From contig JAIPIG010000007.1 of NCBI GenBank assembly GCA_021734805.1, forward strand, positions 1-63,368: a stretch of DNA of 63,368 nucleotides. The letters run 5' to 3'. Source of the DNA: Simkaniaceae bacterium. GTDB lineage: Bacteria; Chlamydiota; Chlamydiia; Chlamydiales; JACRBE01. The notes beneath the pieces are model-generated. The model did no database searches, was not told the origin of the DNA, and was given only the letters and a program-made list of their open reading frames with translations. Below, one piece after another: positions 8,517 to 18,185 of the stretch. The position numbers and the translations under genes are program-made. The first letter of the stretch is position 1. The number at the start of each line of letters is the position of its first letter.

Positions 8517-10330
8517 TAACGACATGTATCATTTTCATAGTGTAGGTTAGGATCAATCGTTCCCTTAAAAATAATCCCCTTCTCGGCATCCATTGTGACA
8601 AACTGGTTGTCTTGTAAAATCGAAAGGGCATTATCGGCTCTTGTAATGAGCGGAATTTTGTACTTTAATGTCAATTCCAGGGCTTTTTCTTCTGATCGAT
8701 GATCATCAGAAGGATTTTGTAGAATAACGGCTAAACTATTTCGAATAATATGCTCATATGCTTCATCACATCGTGAGAGAATAATAATTTTATTTTTGGA
8801 AGCATAATAGGCTTTTTCGTTGGGGGTCAGCACCACGCAAACCTGACCGTACACCCTTTCATAAGAACCGTGACCCTCACCTCTAGCCAAAACATCCCCA
8901 ATAATATCAACGATCATCATATTTGTTGAGCCACTCACATTGAATGGTGACCCCGCTGATACAACGATGAGATCGCCATAATTGAGAATTTTTCTATCCA
9001 TAGCAAAGTGACTTGCGACATGAATGGCTTCGCTGACCGAACTCACCTTCTTTAAAATCGGGATAATTCCCCAATTCATAGCGAGTTGATGATAGGTCTT
9101 TTCAAATGGCGTGATGGCTAAGATGGGCAAATCGGGACGGAAGCGAGAAATTGATCGAGCTGTCCCTCCCTTCATGGTACATACAATAATCCCCTTGGCA
9201 TCCGCACTATAGCTCGTTTTCACGCTGGCCGACGCAACGGCTGAAGAGACATCATAAAAGTGTTTGCCAAGGCGATGAAAGAAATATTCTCGGTATTTAA
9301 AGTCCCGCTCGGTTTCATCAATAACCTTTTTCATCATTTCTACAGTTTCTATCGGATATTTACCAACAGCCGTTTCCCCGGATAACATGACACAAGAGGC
9401 CGAATCATAAATGGCATTGGCAACATCAGATACTTCTGCCCTTGTTGGAGAAGGATGATTGATCATCGATTCAAGCATTTGAGTGGCAACGGCAACGGGT
9501 TTTCCCACGCGGTAAGATTTTAAAATAAATTCCTTCTGGAGTTTTGGAACTTGTTCGATCGGCATTTCAACACCGAGATCGCCTCTAGCAACCATAATTC
9601 CGTCAGCAACATGGACGATACTATCAAAATTCTGAACGCCAAAATAGCTCTCTATTTTGGCCATAACAGCAATATTGGGTTGCCCAAATTGGGATAACAA
9701 TCGTTTAATTTCCATGACATGCTCTGCATTGCATACGAAAGAAGCGGCAATGACATCAATATCTTGTTTGCTCCCGAATTCAATATCCTCAACGTCTTTA
9801 TCCGTCACTGCCGGAATAACAATTCCGCCCTTTGGAATATTGACTCCCTTGTGGTTTTTTAAAGTTCCGCCATTTGAAAATTGAATCACAGCGCGATCGG
9901 TATTGACTTCAATCACTTCGGAGCGCAGGGCCCCGTCATCGAATAAAATGACCATTCCCACTTTAAGCTGATCAATCACATCAGCCGGATAGATTGCAAT
10001 CTCATTGGGGGAAGTGATTGGAGTTTGATCCTTGAGAAGAACAAGCCTTGTCGAAACAGCGACCTCAACTGACTGATTCACAACTTGCGTCACGCGGATT
10101 TCCGGCCCTTTGGTATCGAGCATGATCGCAAGGGGAACATTGCATTCTCTTCTCGCCTCTTTAACATTAGCAATTGTTTGAGCATGCTCTTCGTGAGTGC
10201 CGTGACTAAAGTTAATGCGAGCGACGTTCATTCCGGCTCGAATCAACTGAATAATTCTTTCCTTCGTTCGGCAAGAGGGGCCTAAAGTGCAAATGATTTT
10301 TGTTCTTGGGGGGATAAAACGTTCAATCAA
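8498..10330 (-). CDS. pyk: pyruvate kinase with C-terminal PEP-utilising-enzyme-like domain
   Basis: Pyruvate kinase (610 aa) converts phosphoenolpyruvate and ADP to pyruvate and ATP. TKIICTLGPS at the N-terminus, IMVARGDLGVEMP near residue 245 and the following QMLESM block are typical. After the usual length of about 480 residues there is an extra domain of about 110 residues. It ends in YKIPLITRADNALSILQDNQ and resembles the mobile phosphohistidine domain of PEP-utilising enzymes that is fused to Bacillus-type pyruvate kinases. The canonical TSH around the phosphohistidine is not clear (DDH is seen), so the domain may be structural or regulatory. The start appears to be TTG at 10330, with GAGAG upstream; I saw no in-frame ATG that would serve. 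Confidence 0.93.
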   Translation of the reverse strand: MIERFIPPRTKIICTLGPSCRTKERIIQLIRAGMNVARINFSHGTHEEHAQTIANVKEARRECNVPLAIMLDTKGPEIRVTQVVNQSVEVAVSTRLVLLKDQTPITSPNEIAIYPADVIDQLKVGMVILFDDGALRSEVIEVNTDRAVIQFSNGGTLKNHKGVNIPKGGIVIPAVTDKDVEDIEFGSKQDIDVIAASFVCNAEHVMEIKRLLSQFGQPNIAVMAKIESYFGVQNFDSIVHVADGIMVARGDLGVEMPIEQVPKLQKEFILKSYRVGKPVAVATQMLESMINHPSPTRAEVSDVANAIYDSASCVMLSGETAVGKYPIETVEMMKKVIDETERDFKYREYFFHRLGKHFYDVSSAVASASVKTSYSADAKGIIVCTMKGGTARSISRFRPDLPILAITPFEKTYHQLAMNWGIIPILKKVSSVSEAIHVASHFAMDRKILNYGDLIVVSAGSPFNVSGSTNMMIVDIIGDVLARGEGHGSYERVYGQVCVVLTPNEKAYYASKNKIIILSRCDEAYEHIIRNSLAVILQNPSDDHRSEEKALELTLKYKIPLITRADNALSILQDNQFVTMDAEKGIIFKGTIDPNLHYENDTCRYHPPLG

Positions 10331-10413
10331 TCTATGCTCTCAAATGTGAAATTGCACTATCACCGATATATAATTGAGAGATAAGTTTAATTTCACCTCT
10401 TTTCTCATCCGGA

Positions 10414-12078
10414 TCATTGTGAAGCCCAAAGGCCGGCATGAGTATCAACGGGAGATGACATTGGAGAACGAGGTCGAGGATATAATGTATTAAATTTATC
10501 TTCACAAGTATCCTCATGTGACTGGACTTTCGAAAAAAATTCTGCAATGCGTTTACGAACCAGAGTTTCTAAACGTAGAAATCTATTTTGAGAATGACTG
10601 CTTAAGTCTGAAACGCCTCTCTCGCTTCTATTATCTATAATTGAGACTTTGTAGCCATCCCTATGACTAATGAATGGCGTTACGGAATGAGGGCCATAAA
10701 ATGAGCGTATTGCCCCGGCTAATGTGTCAAATAAATTCGCTCGGTAGTACTTTTCTTCCTTCCTATGTTTAGGAGAGATGATCGTAAAGCGCACATGATA
10801 GGGAAATGTATCCTCATTATAGCATTGAATATTGGAGAAAGGCTTAACTTCTCCATAATTTGGGATATTATCATCAGTAAGAACACACATCGACAAAGTT
10901 GAAGTTTTTTTATCGGCCCACAAATCCTGAATATGTTTATGAATGATTTGCTTATCCCAACTTTTATCAAGACCGGGGTTAGACGTCATAAACCACCGGC
11001 TGCACCGTCCCTCTTCAAAATGCCCCAATAAGTACGCCTGGATTCCGCCTAGACTATAGCCTGCAAAAATAGCGGGCCTGTCTTTAGTGATACCATACCC
11101 ATCGCATAAATCGGCAAATTCCTTTTGAATATCAAAAACTGCTCTTGCTCCGATATGCTCATATAAATTTTGTCGAAAAGAGGTCATATCAAGCTGCGTT
11201 GGTAAAAAAACAACAATGGATTGGGATGTCGATTCCTTATCCATCGGAGAAAGAAACATAACTTTACAGCCGCCATCTGTTTTTTTTCCTTTTAAACTAT
11301 AAATACCATACGGCGTTCGATACACCGTTTTCTTGGGGGTATCACGACCAATGCAGCGCTTTAAAAACGTATCAAAAAAAGCCTCTTCAGAAAGTGAGTC
11401 AAGCGCGGCTTCTAATGGTTGCTCTTCACCTGAAGTGAAAGCCGGAGTTAAAGCTTCTTCAGTACGGGGCATAGATAGCTTGGTTTCAGCCAATAATTTG
11501 ATAACGGAAACGAGTCTTTCTCTCCCTTCATGTGTTGCACCATATCCTTCTGAATGAGCCGGAAATATCGATTGACCAAAACAAAAGGTCTCTTCACGAG
11601 ATAAAGGATCAAGTAAATCAATCAACTCATTATATTCCTCATTCCTTAGCTCTTTAAAGACACAATCAGAAAACTTTCGACCTGTAGACTCAAAATTTTT
11701 TGTTTTATTTTGATCAAAAATCCACTCTAAATCATCTTCGCAGGGCATGGCTATCGCAACGAGCAATTCTTTGACCGATCGGACCGTTAAAGGCGATTGC
11801 CCTGAATAATCCCCCCATATTCTATTTGTGATGGCTATACCAAAAATCCCTTGCATCACTTTTCTAATTTTTTCATTCAGCTCGATTTCTTGATGATTGG
11901 TTAGAATAGGATAAAAAAGAGATGGAAGCAAATAGCTCGTATATGAAAACCGGACATCGAGACGCCCTTTTTCATCATAGGATAGAATCGCATCGTCTGA
12001 TACGCCTTGCAGCGTATTGGCGATCAAACGCAATTGGGTTGTTCTATCAAAAGCAGCAAAATCTGATGATGTAGCCAT
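10414..12078 (-). CDS. orphan protein with alpha/beta-hydrolase (lipase-type) GYSLGG motif
   Basis: I do not recognise this 554-aa protein as a known family. There is no signal peptide or membrane helix. Around residues 344-350 it contains FAGYSLGG preceded by a hydrophobic strand, the nucleophile elbow (GxSxG) of alpha/beta hydrolases and lipases. A later TSNPGLD and several Asp/His residues (for example HRDGYK near 470) could supply the rest of a triad, but I cannot assign them. The N-terminal 240 residues look helical and have no recognised domain. The start ATG is preceded by AAGGAATAG. It is divergent from uvrA and followed by pyk after 83 bp. A secreted effector or a cytosolic esterase are both possible. 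Confidence 0.6.
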   Translation of the reverse strand: MATSSDFAAFDRTTQLRLIANTLQGVSDDAILSYDEKGRLDVRFSYTSYLLPSLFYPILTNHQEIELNEKIRKVMQGIFGIAITNRIWGDYSGQSPLTVRSVKELLVAIAMPCEDDLEWIFDQNKTKNFESTGRKFSDCVFKELRNEEYNELIDLLDPLSREETFCFGQSIFPAHSEGYGATHEGRERLVSVIKLLAETKLSMPRTEEALTPAFTSGEEQPLEAALDSLSEEAFFDTFLKRCIGRDTPKKTVYRTPYGIYSLKGKKTDGGCKVMFLSPMDKESTSQSIVVFLPTQLDMTSFRQNLYEHIGARAVFDIQKEFADLCDGYGITKDRPAIFAGYSLGGIQAYLLGHFEEGRCSRWFMTSNPGLDKSWDKQIIHKHIQDLWADKKTSTLSMCVLTDDNIPNYGEVKPFSNIQCYNEDTFPYHVRFTIISPKHRKEEKYYRANLFDTLAGAIRSFYGPHSVTPFISHRDGYKVSIIDNRSERGVSDLSSHSQNRFLRLETLVRKRIAEFFSKVQSHEDTCEDKFNTLYPRPRSPMSSPVDTHAGLWASQ

Positions 12079-12102
12079 CTCTATTCCTTATTAAAAAGAG
12101 TA

Positions 12103-12132
12103 TTGCAAAGAGTTTGGAGAAGCGATTATAAT
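12103..12132 (+). promoter_or_regulatory. promoter of uvrA
   Basis: TTGCAA at 12103-12108 and TATAAT at 12127-12132 are separated by 18 bp, and the -10 lies 26 bp before the uvrA ATG. This is close to the major sigma-factor consensus. The -10 sits in a palindrome (GATTATAATC), but I found no matching -35 on the opposite strand. Confidence 0.65.
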
Positions 12133-12158
12133 CATTTATCAAAAAACTCCCAAATAAA

Positions 12159-15100
12159 ATGAATCAAAAGCCCCCTCTTTCTACTCGTAGCTTAGCGCCC
12201 CAAAACCCCTTTAGATCGACTTCGATCCGAATTAAAGAAGCTTCAACACATAATTTAAAGGGAATCGATTTAACAATCGATAAGAATAAGCTGATTGTCT
12301 TCACAGGCGTTTCAGGATCGGGAAAGTCTTCTTTAGCTTTTGATACGATCTATGTTGAAGGCCAACGCCGCTACCTCGAATCCCTCTCTACACACATTAA
12401 GCGCCGTCTCTCCTCATTTTCAAAGCCGGATGCGGCCCTGATTGAAGGCCTCACCCCAACTATTGCCATTGAGCAAAAAACGGCAGGGAAAAACCCCCGA
12501 TCCACTGTCGGAACAATGACTGAAATTTATGACTTTATTCGAGTCCTTTTTTCCAAAATCGGTATCAACTACTGTCCTATTTCGAAAGAAAAAGTCGTAT
12601 CTCAAACACTCACCGAAATTATTGATTCACTTTTAGCAACTCAACTCGATGAACAAATTTACGTTCTCGCCTCCTATGTCAAAGATAAAAAAGGGAGTTT
12701 CCAAGAAGATTTTAATGAGTTGAGAAGAAAAGGCTACTCAAGAGTTTTGATTGATCAAGAAATGATGGATCTTTCCGATCCGATCGATCTCGATAAAAAT
12801 GTTTCCCACACCATTGATATCGTCTTTGATCGACTCAAAGTGAGAAAAGAAGATAAACAACGCCTCACTGAAAGTGTCTCTGCAGCCCTTGAGTTTTCAA
12901 AGGGAATTGTCTCAATTTATACCCTTAAAACACGTGAAATTGAACTCTTTTCGACGTTTGCTTATTCTCCTAAGTCAAAGCAGTCTTATCCCCCACTCTA
13001 TCCCCATGATTTCTCATTCAATCACCCAAGCGGCATGTGCCCTGAATGTGAAGGGCTTGGCCAATCCTTTGAATTTGATTTAGATAAATGTCTTGATCCC
13101 GACTTGAGTATTGCCGAAGACTGCTTTTCTCTTGCCGGCTCTTATCAAACAATTTACTGGGGCAATGTTTATAACAACTTAGCAAAAATTTACAACTTCA
13201 GTATTAAAACCCCTTTCAAAAAGCTTCCTAAAGAAGGACAAGAAGCTTACCTCTATGGGATCAATAAAAAATGGACTCAAATGCAATTTTATCATCCGGT
13301 AAAAAGGAATCGATGGATTGAGTATGTCCATTTTAACGGTGTTCTTGCAGAAGCTAAAAAGCGCTACATGGAGGCAAAATCAGATAAATACCGCTCTTCT
13401 ATGGAAGCTATGATGACAATGGGAACTTGCCCGGCATGCCATGGCTCTAAAATCAAACCCTATCCCTCTCACACGCGTGTTGGCAATAAAACAGTGTCTG
13501 AAATCACAGAACTCGACATAGCCTCTGCTTTAGATTTTTTTAACGCTCTTCAATTGAGTGAAAAAGAACTATTTATAGCGAAGGGATTGCTTCAAGAGAT
13601 TACACGCCGCCTTGAATTCTTAATGCATGTGGGACTCCACTATTTATCTCTATCGAGAACAGCGCCCACTTTATCGGGAGGTGAATCTCAACGCGTACGG
13701 CTTGCTTCGCAAATCGGATCATCGCTCGTTGGCGCCACTTATATTCTTGATGAGCCTTCCATTGGGCTTCATCCACGCGACAATGAAAAACTGATCCAAT
13801 CCCTCATCGCGCTTAAAGATCAAGGCAATACTATTATTGTCGTTGAACATGATGAAGAGATGATTTTAGCTGCAGATATTATTGTTGATGTTGGTCCCGG
13901 CGCCGGGGTGCGTGGCGGCGACATTTTAGTTTGCGGAACGCTTGTTGATCTCATTCAATCCAATGACTCTCTAACAGGGCAATATCTCACGGGAAAAAAA
14001 ACAATTCATATCCCTAAAAAAAAGAGAAAAACAAAAACCTTTCTAACCTTGAAGGGGGCTGAGCATCATAATCTAAAAAAAATTGATGTCCATTTTCCCT
14101 TAGAGACTCTTTTTGCCGTCACCGGTGTTTCCGGATCGGGGAAATCATCATTGATTTCACAAACTCTTTTTCCGGCTCTGCAGAGAAAACTTCATAAAAG
14201 TAAGGTTGATGTTGGCAAACACGCATCGATTCACAATATTGAGGCCATTGATAAAGTGATTGCAATCGATCAAACACCCATTGGCCGTACATCGAGATCC
14301 AATCCCGCAACCTATATTAAACTCTTTGACGATATTCGGGAACTCTATGCCAAGCTCCCTGAAAGCCGCGCTTACGGATTTAAGGTAGGGCGCTTTAGCT
14401 TCAATGTCAAAGAGGGTTCCTGTCCTCATTGCCTCGGTATGGGAATGATTAAAATCGATATGGATTTTATGGAAGATCAAATGGTGACTTGCCCGGGCTG
14501 CCTAGGAAGGCAGTTTGATCCCAAAACGCTTTCAATCCTCTATAAGGGCAAGTCGATCTACGATGTCCTCAACATGAGTGTTGAAGAAGCCCTTTCCTTT
14601 TTTGAAGATATTCCCCCTATTTTTTCCAAACTCTCTTTATTATCTGAAGTTGGGCTTGACTACATGAAGCTCGGACAACCTTCCACAACTCTAAGTGGTG
14701 GAGAGGCTCAGAGAATTAAACTGGCTAAAGAACTTTCAAGACCTGATACGGGCAAGACATTTTATATTCTAGATGAGCCAACGACAGGACTTCACTTTGA
14801 AGATATCGATCGACTTCTCAAAATTTTGCAGCGGCTTGTCGAGCATAAAAATACCGTATGCGTTATTGAACACAATATCGACTTTATCAAAGCGTGTGAT
14901 TATGTGATCGATCTTGGTCCGGAAGGGGGAAGCCAAGGAGGACAACTCCTCTATAGCGGCCCATACGATCAACTTTTGAAACAAGAGAAAAATGAGACTG
15001 CAATTCATCTAAGAAAATCAATTGAATTGAATCGCTCACAACTCGCCGACTATATTCGAAACCCAACGCACAAAGAACCTATCCATTTTTTAACAGTAGT

Positions 15101-17855
15101 TGATGCCGAACAAAATAACCTCAAGAAAGTAAGCACTCAAATTCCCCACAATCAAATCACTGTCTGTACGGGACCTTCGGGTTCGGGGAAAAGCTCTTTT
15201 GCTTTTGATACTATCTATGCCGAAGGACAAAGACGCTATATCGAATCGCTCTCCTCATTTGCAAGGGCGCTTGTTCCAATGATGCCTAAACCCAAGGTAG
15301 AGAAAATCGATGGACTTGCTGTCAGCATTGCTTTGGAACAATCTAAACATACCGGTAATCCCCGCTCAACTGTGGGAACGATGACGGAAATTTATGACTA
15401 TTTGCGCCTTCTTTATGCTAAAGAAGGCATTGCATATTGCCCTAAAACAGGCGAAGAAATTAAAGCCATTACAAAAGAATATGTTGCAAATCATCTTCTC
15501 AGCTTACCGGCCAAAACAAAAGTACAAATCCTCTCCCCTGTGGAATTGCCCAGCGGGAAATCTTTCCAAGACGAGATTGAGCGCTATAAAAAATTGGGCT
15601 TTTTACGCATTCGGTTGAATGGCGATGTGTTCTCCCTCGATGAAGAAATCCATTACCGCCCTCAATTAAAAAACACACTCCAAATCGTTATTGACCGCAT
15701 TGTTATTAAAGAGGGGATCTACAATCGACTGATTGAAACAATTGAAACGGCTGCACATATCGGAAACCAAAAAGTGATCGCTTCTCTACCCGAAGGCGAT
15801 ATACTATTTAACTTATCTTTTGCGGTGGAAAGCACAGGAGAGTCATATCCCGATATCACACCGCATACGTTTTCATTTAATTCATCAGAGGGAATGTGTC
15901 TTGATTGTCAGGGAATTGGAACAATTTGGGGATCCAATTTAACTGAGCATCAACATTTGATGGGCTTTTCAAGTTATGAGCTACTCGCTTGTCTTTGGAA
16001 AGATCATGGGACGAAATTCCCCTTTCAAATCTTTACGGCGCTTCTCTATCAGCTTAAAATCGATCCCGATGAACCGCTTGAAAATTTAAATCCCAAACAA
16101 CTGAATATCATTTTCAAAGGAGATTCCCATCCGGTTAAAGTGCGCAATAGCCATTTTAAATGGATAGGTATTGAAAAAGCATTAGAGCGCTCTGCAAAAA
16201 TCGCTCGCAGTGATCTTAAAACATCTTTAATTCCACTCATGCAGTCATATACCTGCCCTTCTTGTAGAGGCTCAAGGCTCAATCCCCTAGCTTCTCATGT
16301 CAAGCTCAATGGCAAAAAAATGCATGAATTGACTGCAATGGAAACCGATTCGGCCACTCTTTTTTTACAAAACTTGATGCTCAAATCACCAAAAGCAATG
16401 AGCGATGTGATGGATCAAATTCTCTCACGCCTTCATTTCCTTTCAAGAATTGGCCTCGGTTATCTCTCGCTCGACCGGTCAGCCCCTACTCTCAGTGGTG
16501 GTGAAATGCAGCGCATTAAATTAACGCGCCAGCTCGGCTCCTCGTTATCGGGTTGCATTTATGTTATTGACGAACCAACGATTGGCCTTCATCCCCATAA
16601 CAATCATCTTCTCAATGAAACCCTTCTTCACTTACGCGATCTGGGGAATACGCTTCTTCTCGTTGAACATGATCCGATGACGCTTCAAATTGCCGATAAA
16701 GTGATTGATTTTGGACCCGGAGCCGGGCGGCTCGGTGGAAATATTACCTCAGAAGGTTCTCTTGAAGAGATTAAAAACGACCCTCATTCACTCACCGGAG
16801 CTTACTTAAGCGGGCGAAAACAAGTTTTACATATCCCACTTTCAGTACGCTCTTCAAGAAAATTAAACGTTGTCAATGCTCATATCAACAATCTAAAAAA
16901 TATCAATGTCGAAATCCCCCTTGGATCACTCACTTGTATCACGGGCGTTTCCGGATCAGGCAAATCTTCTCTGATGCATCAGGTCATTAAACCCCTGCTT
17001 GCAAAAGCCTTGCAGATGCGCCTAAAAGAGGATCAAATTGATAGTCCCTATGGGATGCTTAAAGGCATTGATGCTCTATCCAAACTCCTCGTTGTCGATC
17101 AAAACCCCATTGGCCAAACGATTCGTTCCGATGTATCCACTTACGTCGATCTTCTCACCCCCCTTAGAGGATTTTTTGCGTCCCTGCCCGAAGCAAAAAT
17201 TCGTGGCTTACAAGCCAAAAACTTTAGTTTTAACCATCTTAAAGGTATGTGCCGTAAGTGCTGGGGACTCGGCGTTAAAACAATAGATCTCAAATACCTG
17301 CCGGCCGTCAAAATGATCTGCCCTGACTGCAATGGAAACCGCCTTAACCCCCTCAGCTTGAAAGTCGAATATAAAGGAAAAAACTTAGGGGAAATTTTAA
17401 AACTTACAATCGAAGAAGTGATTGAGTTTCTACCTCCTATTCCCAAATTTCAGCAGGGGCTTGAAACCCTTATCGCTATTGGACTCGGCTACCTTAAACT
17501 CGGCCAAGAAGTTCAAACTTTATCGGGTGGAGAAGCTCAGAGGCTTCGCCTTGCCAAGGAGCTCTCTAAATCCATTCACTCTAAAACGCTCATTCTTCTC
17601 GATGAACCCACAACCGGACTTCATTTTGAAGACATCTCAAAGTTACTGCTTGTCTTTGAAAAAATTTTAGAAAAAAAGGCAACAATCGTCATTGCCGAGC
17701 ACAATGTCGATCTCATTGCATCCGCATCTCATATTATTGATCTTGGCCCCGATGCCGGAGCCTATGGAGGGGAAGTTCTTTATCAAGGCTCTCTCAAAGG
17801 CCTTTATGATTGCCCTCAATCATTGACGGCTCGCTATCTTCCCAAGTCGAGGTAA
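12159..17855 (+). CDS. uvrA: double-length excinuclease ABC subunit A
   Basis: UvrA recognises DNA damage in nucleotide excision repair and loads UvrB. A normal UvrA is about 940 aa; this one is 1898 aa and consists of two complete copies fused head to tail, the known chlamydial form. Four Walker A motifs (GVSGSGKSS or GPSGSGKSS) lie near residues 50, 655, 1004 and 1595. Four ABC signatures (LSGGE) lie near 504, 844, 1446 and 1788. Eight CxxC pairs form four zinc modules, for example CPECEGLG and CPACHGS in the first copy. The junction is near residue 985. Single chains usually dimerise, so the fusion probably makes an obligate intramolecular dimer. A good promoter stands upstream, and an inverted-repeat element begins two bases after the stop. 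Confidence 0.97.
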   Translation: MNQKPPLSTRSLAPQNPFRSTSIRIKEASTHNLKGIDLTIDKNKLIVFTGVSGSGKSSLAFDTIYVEGQRRYLESLSTHIKRRLSSFSKPDAALIEGLTPTIAIEQKTAGKNPRSTVGTMTEIYDFIRVLFSKIGINYCPISKEKVVSQTLTEIIDSLLATQLDEQIYVLASYVKDKKGSFQEDFNELRRKGYSRVLIDQEMMDLSDPIDLDKNVSHTIDIVFDRLKVRKEDKQRLTESVSAALEFSKGIVSIYTLKTREIELFSTFAYSPKSKQSYPPLYPHDFSFNHPSGMCPECEGLGQSFEFDLDKCLDPDLSIAEDCFSLAGSYQTIYWGNVYNNLAKIYNFSIKTPFKKLPKEGQEAYLYGINKKWTQMQFYHPVKRNRWIEYVHFNGVLAEAKKRYMEAKSDKYRSSMEAMMTMGTCPACHGSKIKPYPSHTRVGNKTVSEITELDIASALDFFNALQLSEKELFIAKGLLQEITRRLEFLMHVGLHYLSLSRTAPTLSGGESQRVRLASQIGSSLVGATYILDEPSIGLHPRDNEKLIQSLIALKDQGNTIIVVEHDEEMILAADIIVDVGPGAGVRGGDILVCGTLVDLIQSNDSLTGQYLTGKKTIHIPKKKRKTKTFLTLKGAEHHNLKKIDVHFPLETLFAVTGVSGSGKSSLISQTLFPALQRKLHKSKVDVGKHASIHNIEAIDKVIAIDQTPIGRTSRSNPATYIKLFDDIRELYAKLPESRAYGFKVGRFSFNVKEGSCPHCLGMGMIKIDMDFMEDQMVTCPGCLGRQFDPKTLSILYKGKSIYDVLNMSVEEALSFFEDIPPIFSKLSLLSEVGLDYMKLGQPSTTLSGGEAQRIKLAKELSRPDTGKTFYILDEPTTGLHFEDIDRLLKILQRLVEHKNTVCVIEHNIDFIKACDYVIDLGPEGGSQGGQLLYSGPYDQLLKQEKNETAIHLRKSIELNRSQLADYIRNPTHKEPIHFLTVVDAEQNNLKKVSTQIPHNQITVCTGPSGSGKSSFAFDTIYAEGQRRYIESLSSFARALVPMMPKPKVEKIDGLAVSIALEQSKHTGNPRSTVGTMTEIYDYLRLLYAKEGIAYCPKTGEEIKAITKEYVANHLLSLPAKTKVQILSPVELPSGKSFQDEIERYKKLGFLRIRLNGDVFSLDEEIHYRPQLKNTLQIVIDRIVIKEGIYNRLIETIETAAHIGNQKVIASLPEGDILFNLSFAVESTGESYPDITPHTFSFNSSEGMCLDCQGIGTIWGSNLTEHQHLMGFSSYELLACLWKDHGTKFPFQIFTALLYQLKIDPDEPLENLNPKQLNIIFKGDSHPVKVRNSHFKWIGIEKALERSAKIARSDLKTSLIPLMQSYTCPSCRGSRLNPLASHVKLNGKKMHELTAMETDSATLFLQNLMLKSPKAMSDVMDQILSRLHFLSRIGLGYLSLDRSAPTLSGGEMQRIKLTRQLGSSLSGCIYVIDEPTIGLHPHNNHLLNETLLHLRDLGNTLLLVEHDPMTLQIADKVIDFGPGAGRLGGNITSEGSLEEIKNDPHSLTGAYLSGRKQVLHIPLSVRSSRKLNVVNAHINNLKNINVEIPLGSLTCITGVSGSGKSSLMHQVIKPLLAKALQMRLKEDQIDSPYGMLKGIDALSKLLVVDQNPIGQTIRSDVSTYVDLLTPLRGFFASLPEAKIRGLQAKNFSFNHLKGMCRKCWGLGVKTIDLKYLPAVKMICPDCNGNRLNPLSLKVEYKGKNLGEILKLTIEEVIEFLPPIPKFQQGLETLIAIGLGYLKLGQEVQTLSGGEAQRLRLAKELSKSIHSKTLILLDEPTTGLHFEDISKLLLVFEKILEKKATIVIAEHNVDLIASASHIIDLGPDAGAYGGEVLYQGSLKGLYDCPQSLTARYLPKSR

Positions 17856-17857
17856 AT

Positions 17858-18030
17858 AACTCACCTTACGCAAAAATGAAGGGTTATAGAGCGGCTACGG
17901 CTTTGCCATATCAATCCTCCCTCGTCGGACATAGCACTTTGGCTATGCCCTCCTCATTCGGACCACTTCGTTTTGATCCGGCTTTGCCTCGCTCGCTCTC
18001 TGAACCCTCATTTTTGCGTAAGGTGAGTAA
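17858..18030. repeat. 173-bp inverted-repeat element (family B) between uvrA and SRP RNA
   Basis: The ends are near-perfect inverted repeats of about 27 bp. The left end reads ACTCACCTTACGCAAAAA, and the right end is its complement, TTTTTGCGTAAGGTGAGT at 18011-18028. The interior contains several smaller palindromes (GGCTACGGCTTTGCC-like, GACATAGC...GCTATGCC). No protein is convincingly encoded. The same 18-bp right end recurs in a minimal hairpin at 45198-45234. It resembles a miniature inverted-repeat element or a large REP-type palindrome. As RNA it would fold into one long hairpin after uvrA and could end that transcript. Confidence 0.75.
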
Positions 18031-18042
18031 TAAATTTATTTC

Positions 18043-18072
18043 TTGCGAAGGCTATGATCTTTATGCCATAAT
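18043..18072 (+). promoter_or_regulatory. promoter of the SRP RNA gene
   Basis: TTGCGA at 18043-18048 and CATAAT at 18067-18072 are 18 bp apart and end 8 bp before the inferred RNA 5' end at 18081. The -35 lies just outside the end of the family B repeat. Confidence 0.5.
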
Positions 18073-18080
18073 AGTGACTT

Positions 18081-18175
18081 GTCGGGGACCTTAGGGGTGA
18101 CGCAATCCGAATCAGGTCAGGACCGGAAGGTAGCAGCCTTAAAGATAAGGCTTCATGTCCTCAGTGCTCTCCGAC
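18081..18175 (+). ncRNA. ffs: signal recognition particle RNA (4.5S type)
   Basis: This is a small bacterial SRP RNA of about 95 nt, which binds Ffh and directs nascent membrane and secreted proteins to the membrane. It contains the nearly invariant Ffh-binding loop CAGGTCAGGACCGGAAGGTA followed by GCAGCC. The terminal stem pairs GTCGGGG at 18081 with CTCTCCGAC at the 3' end. A run of eight T residues at 18176-18183 completes an intrinsic terminator. The next gene converges and ends at 18186. Confidence 0.95.
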
Positions 18176-18185
18176 TTTTTTTTCA

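Noticed and set aside
17810-18094. Open frame spanning the uvrA end, family B repeat and SRP RNA start
   Set aside because: It lies over three other features in a different frame and has no start signal.
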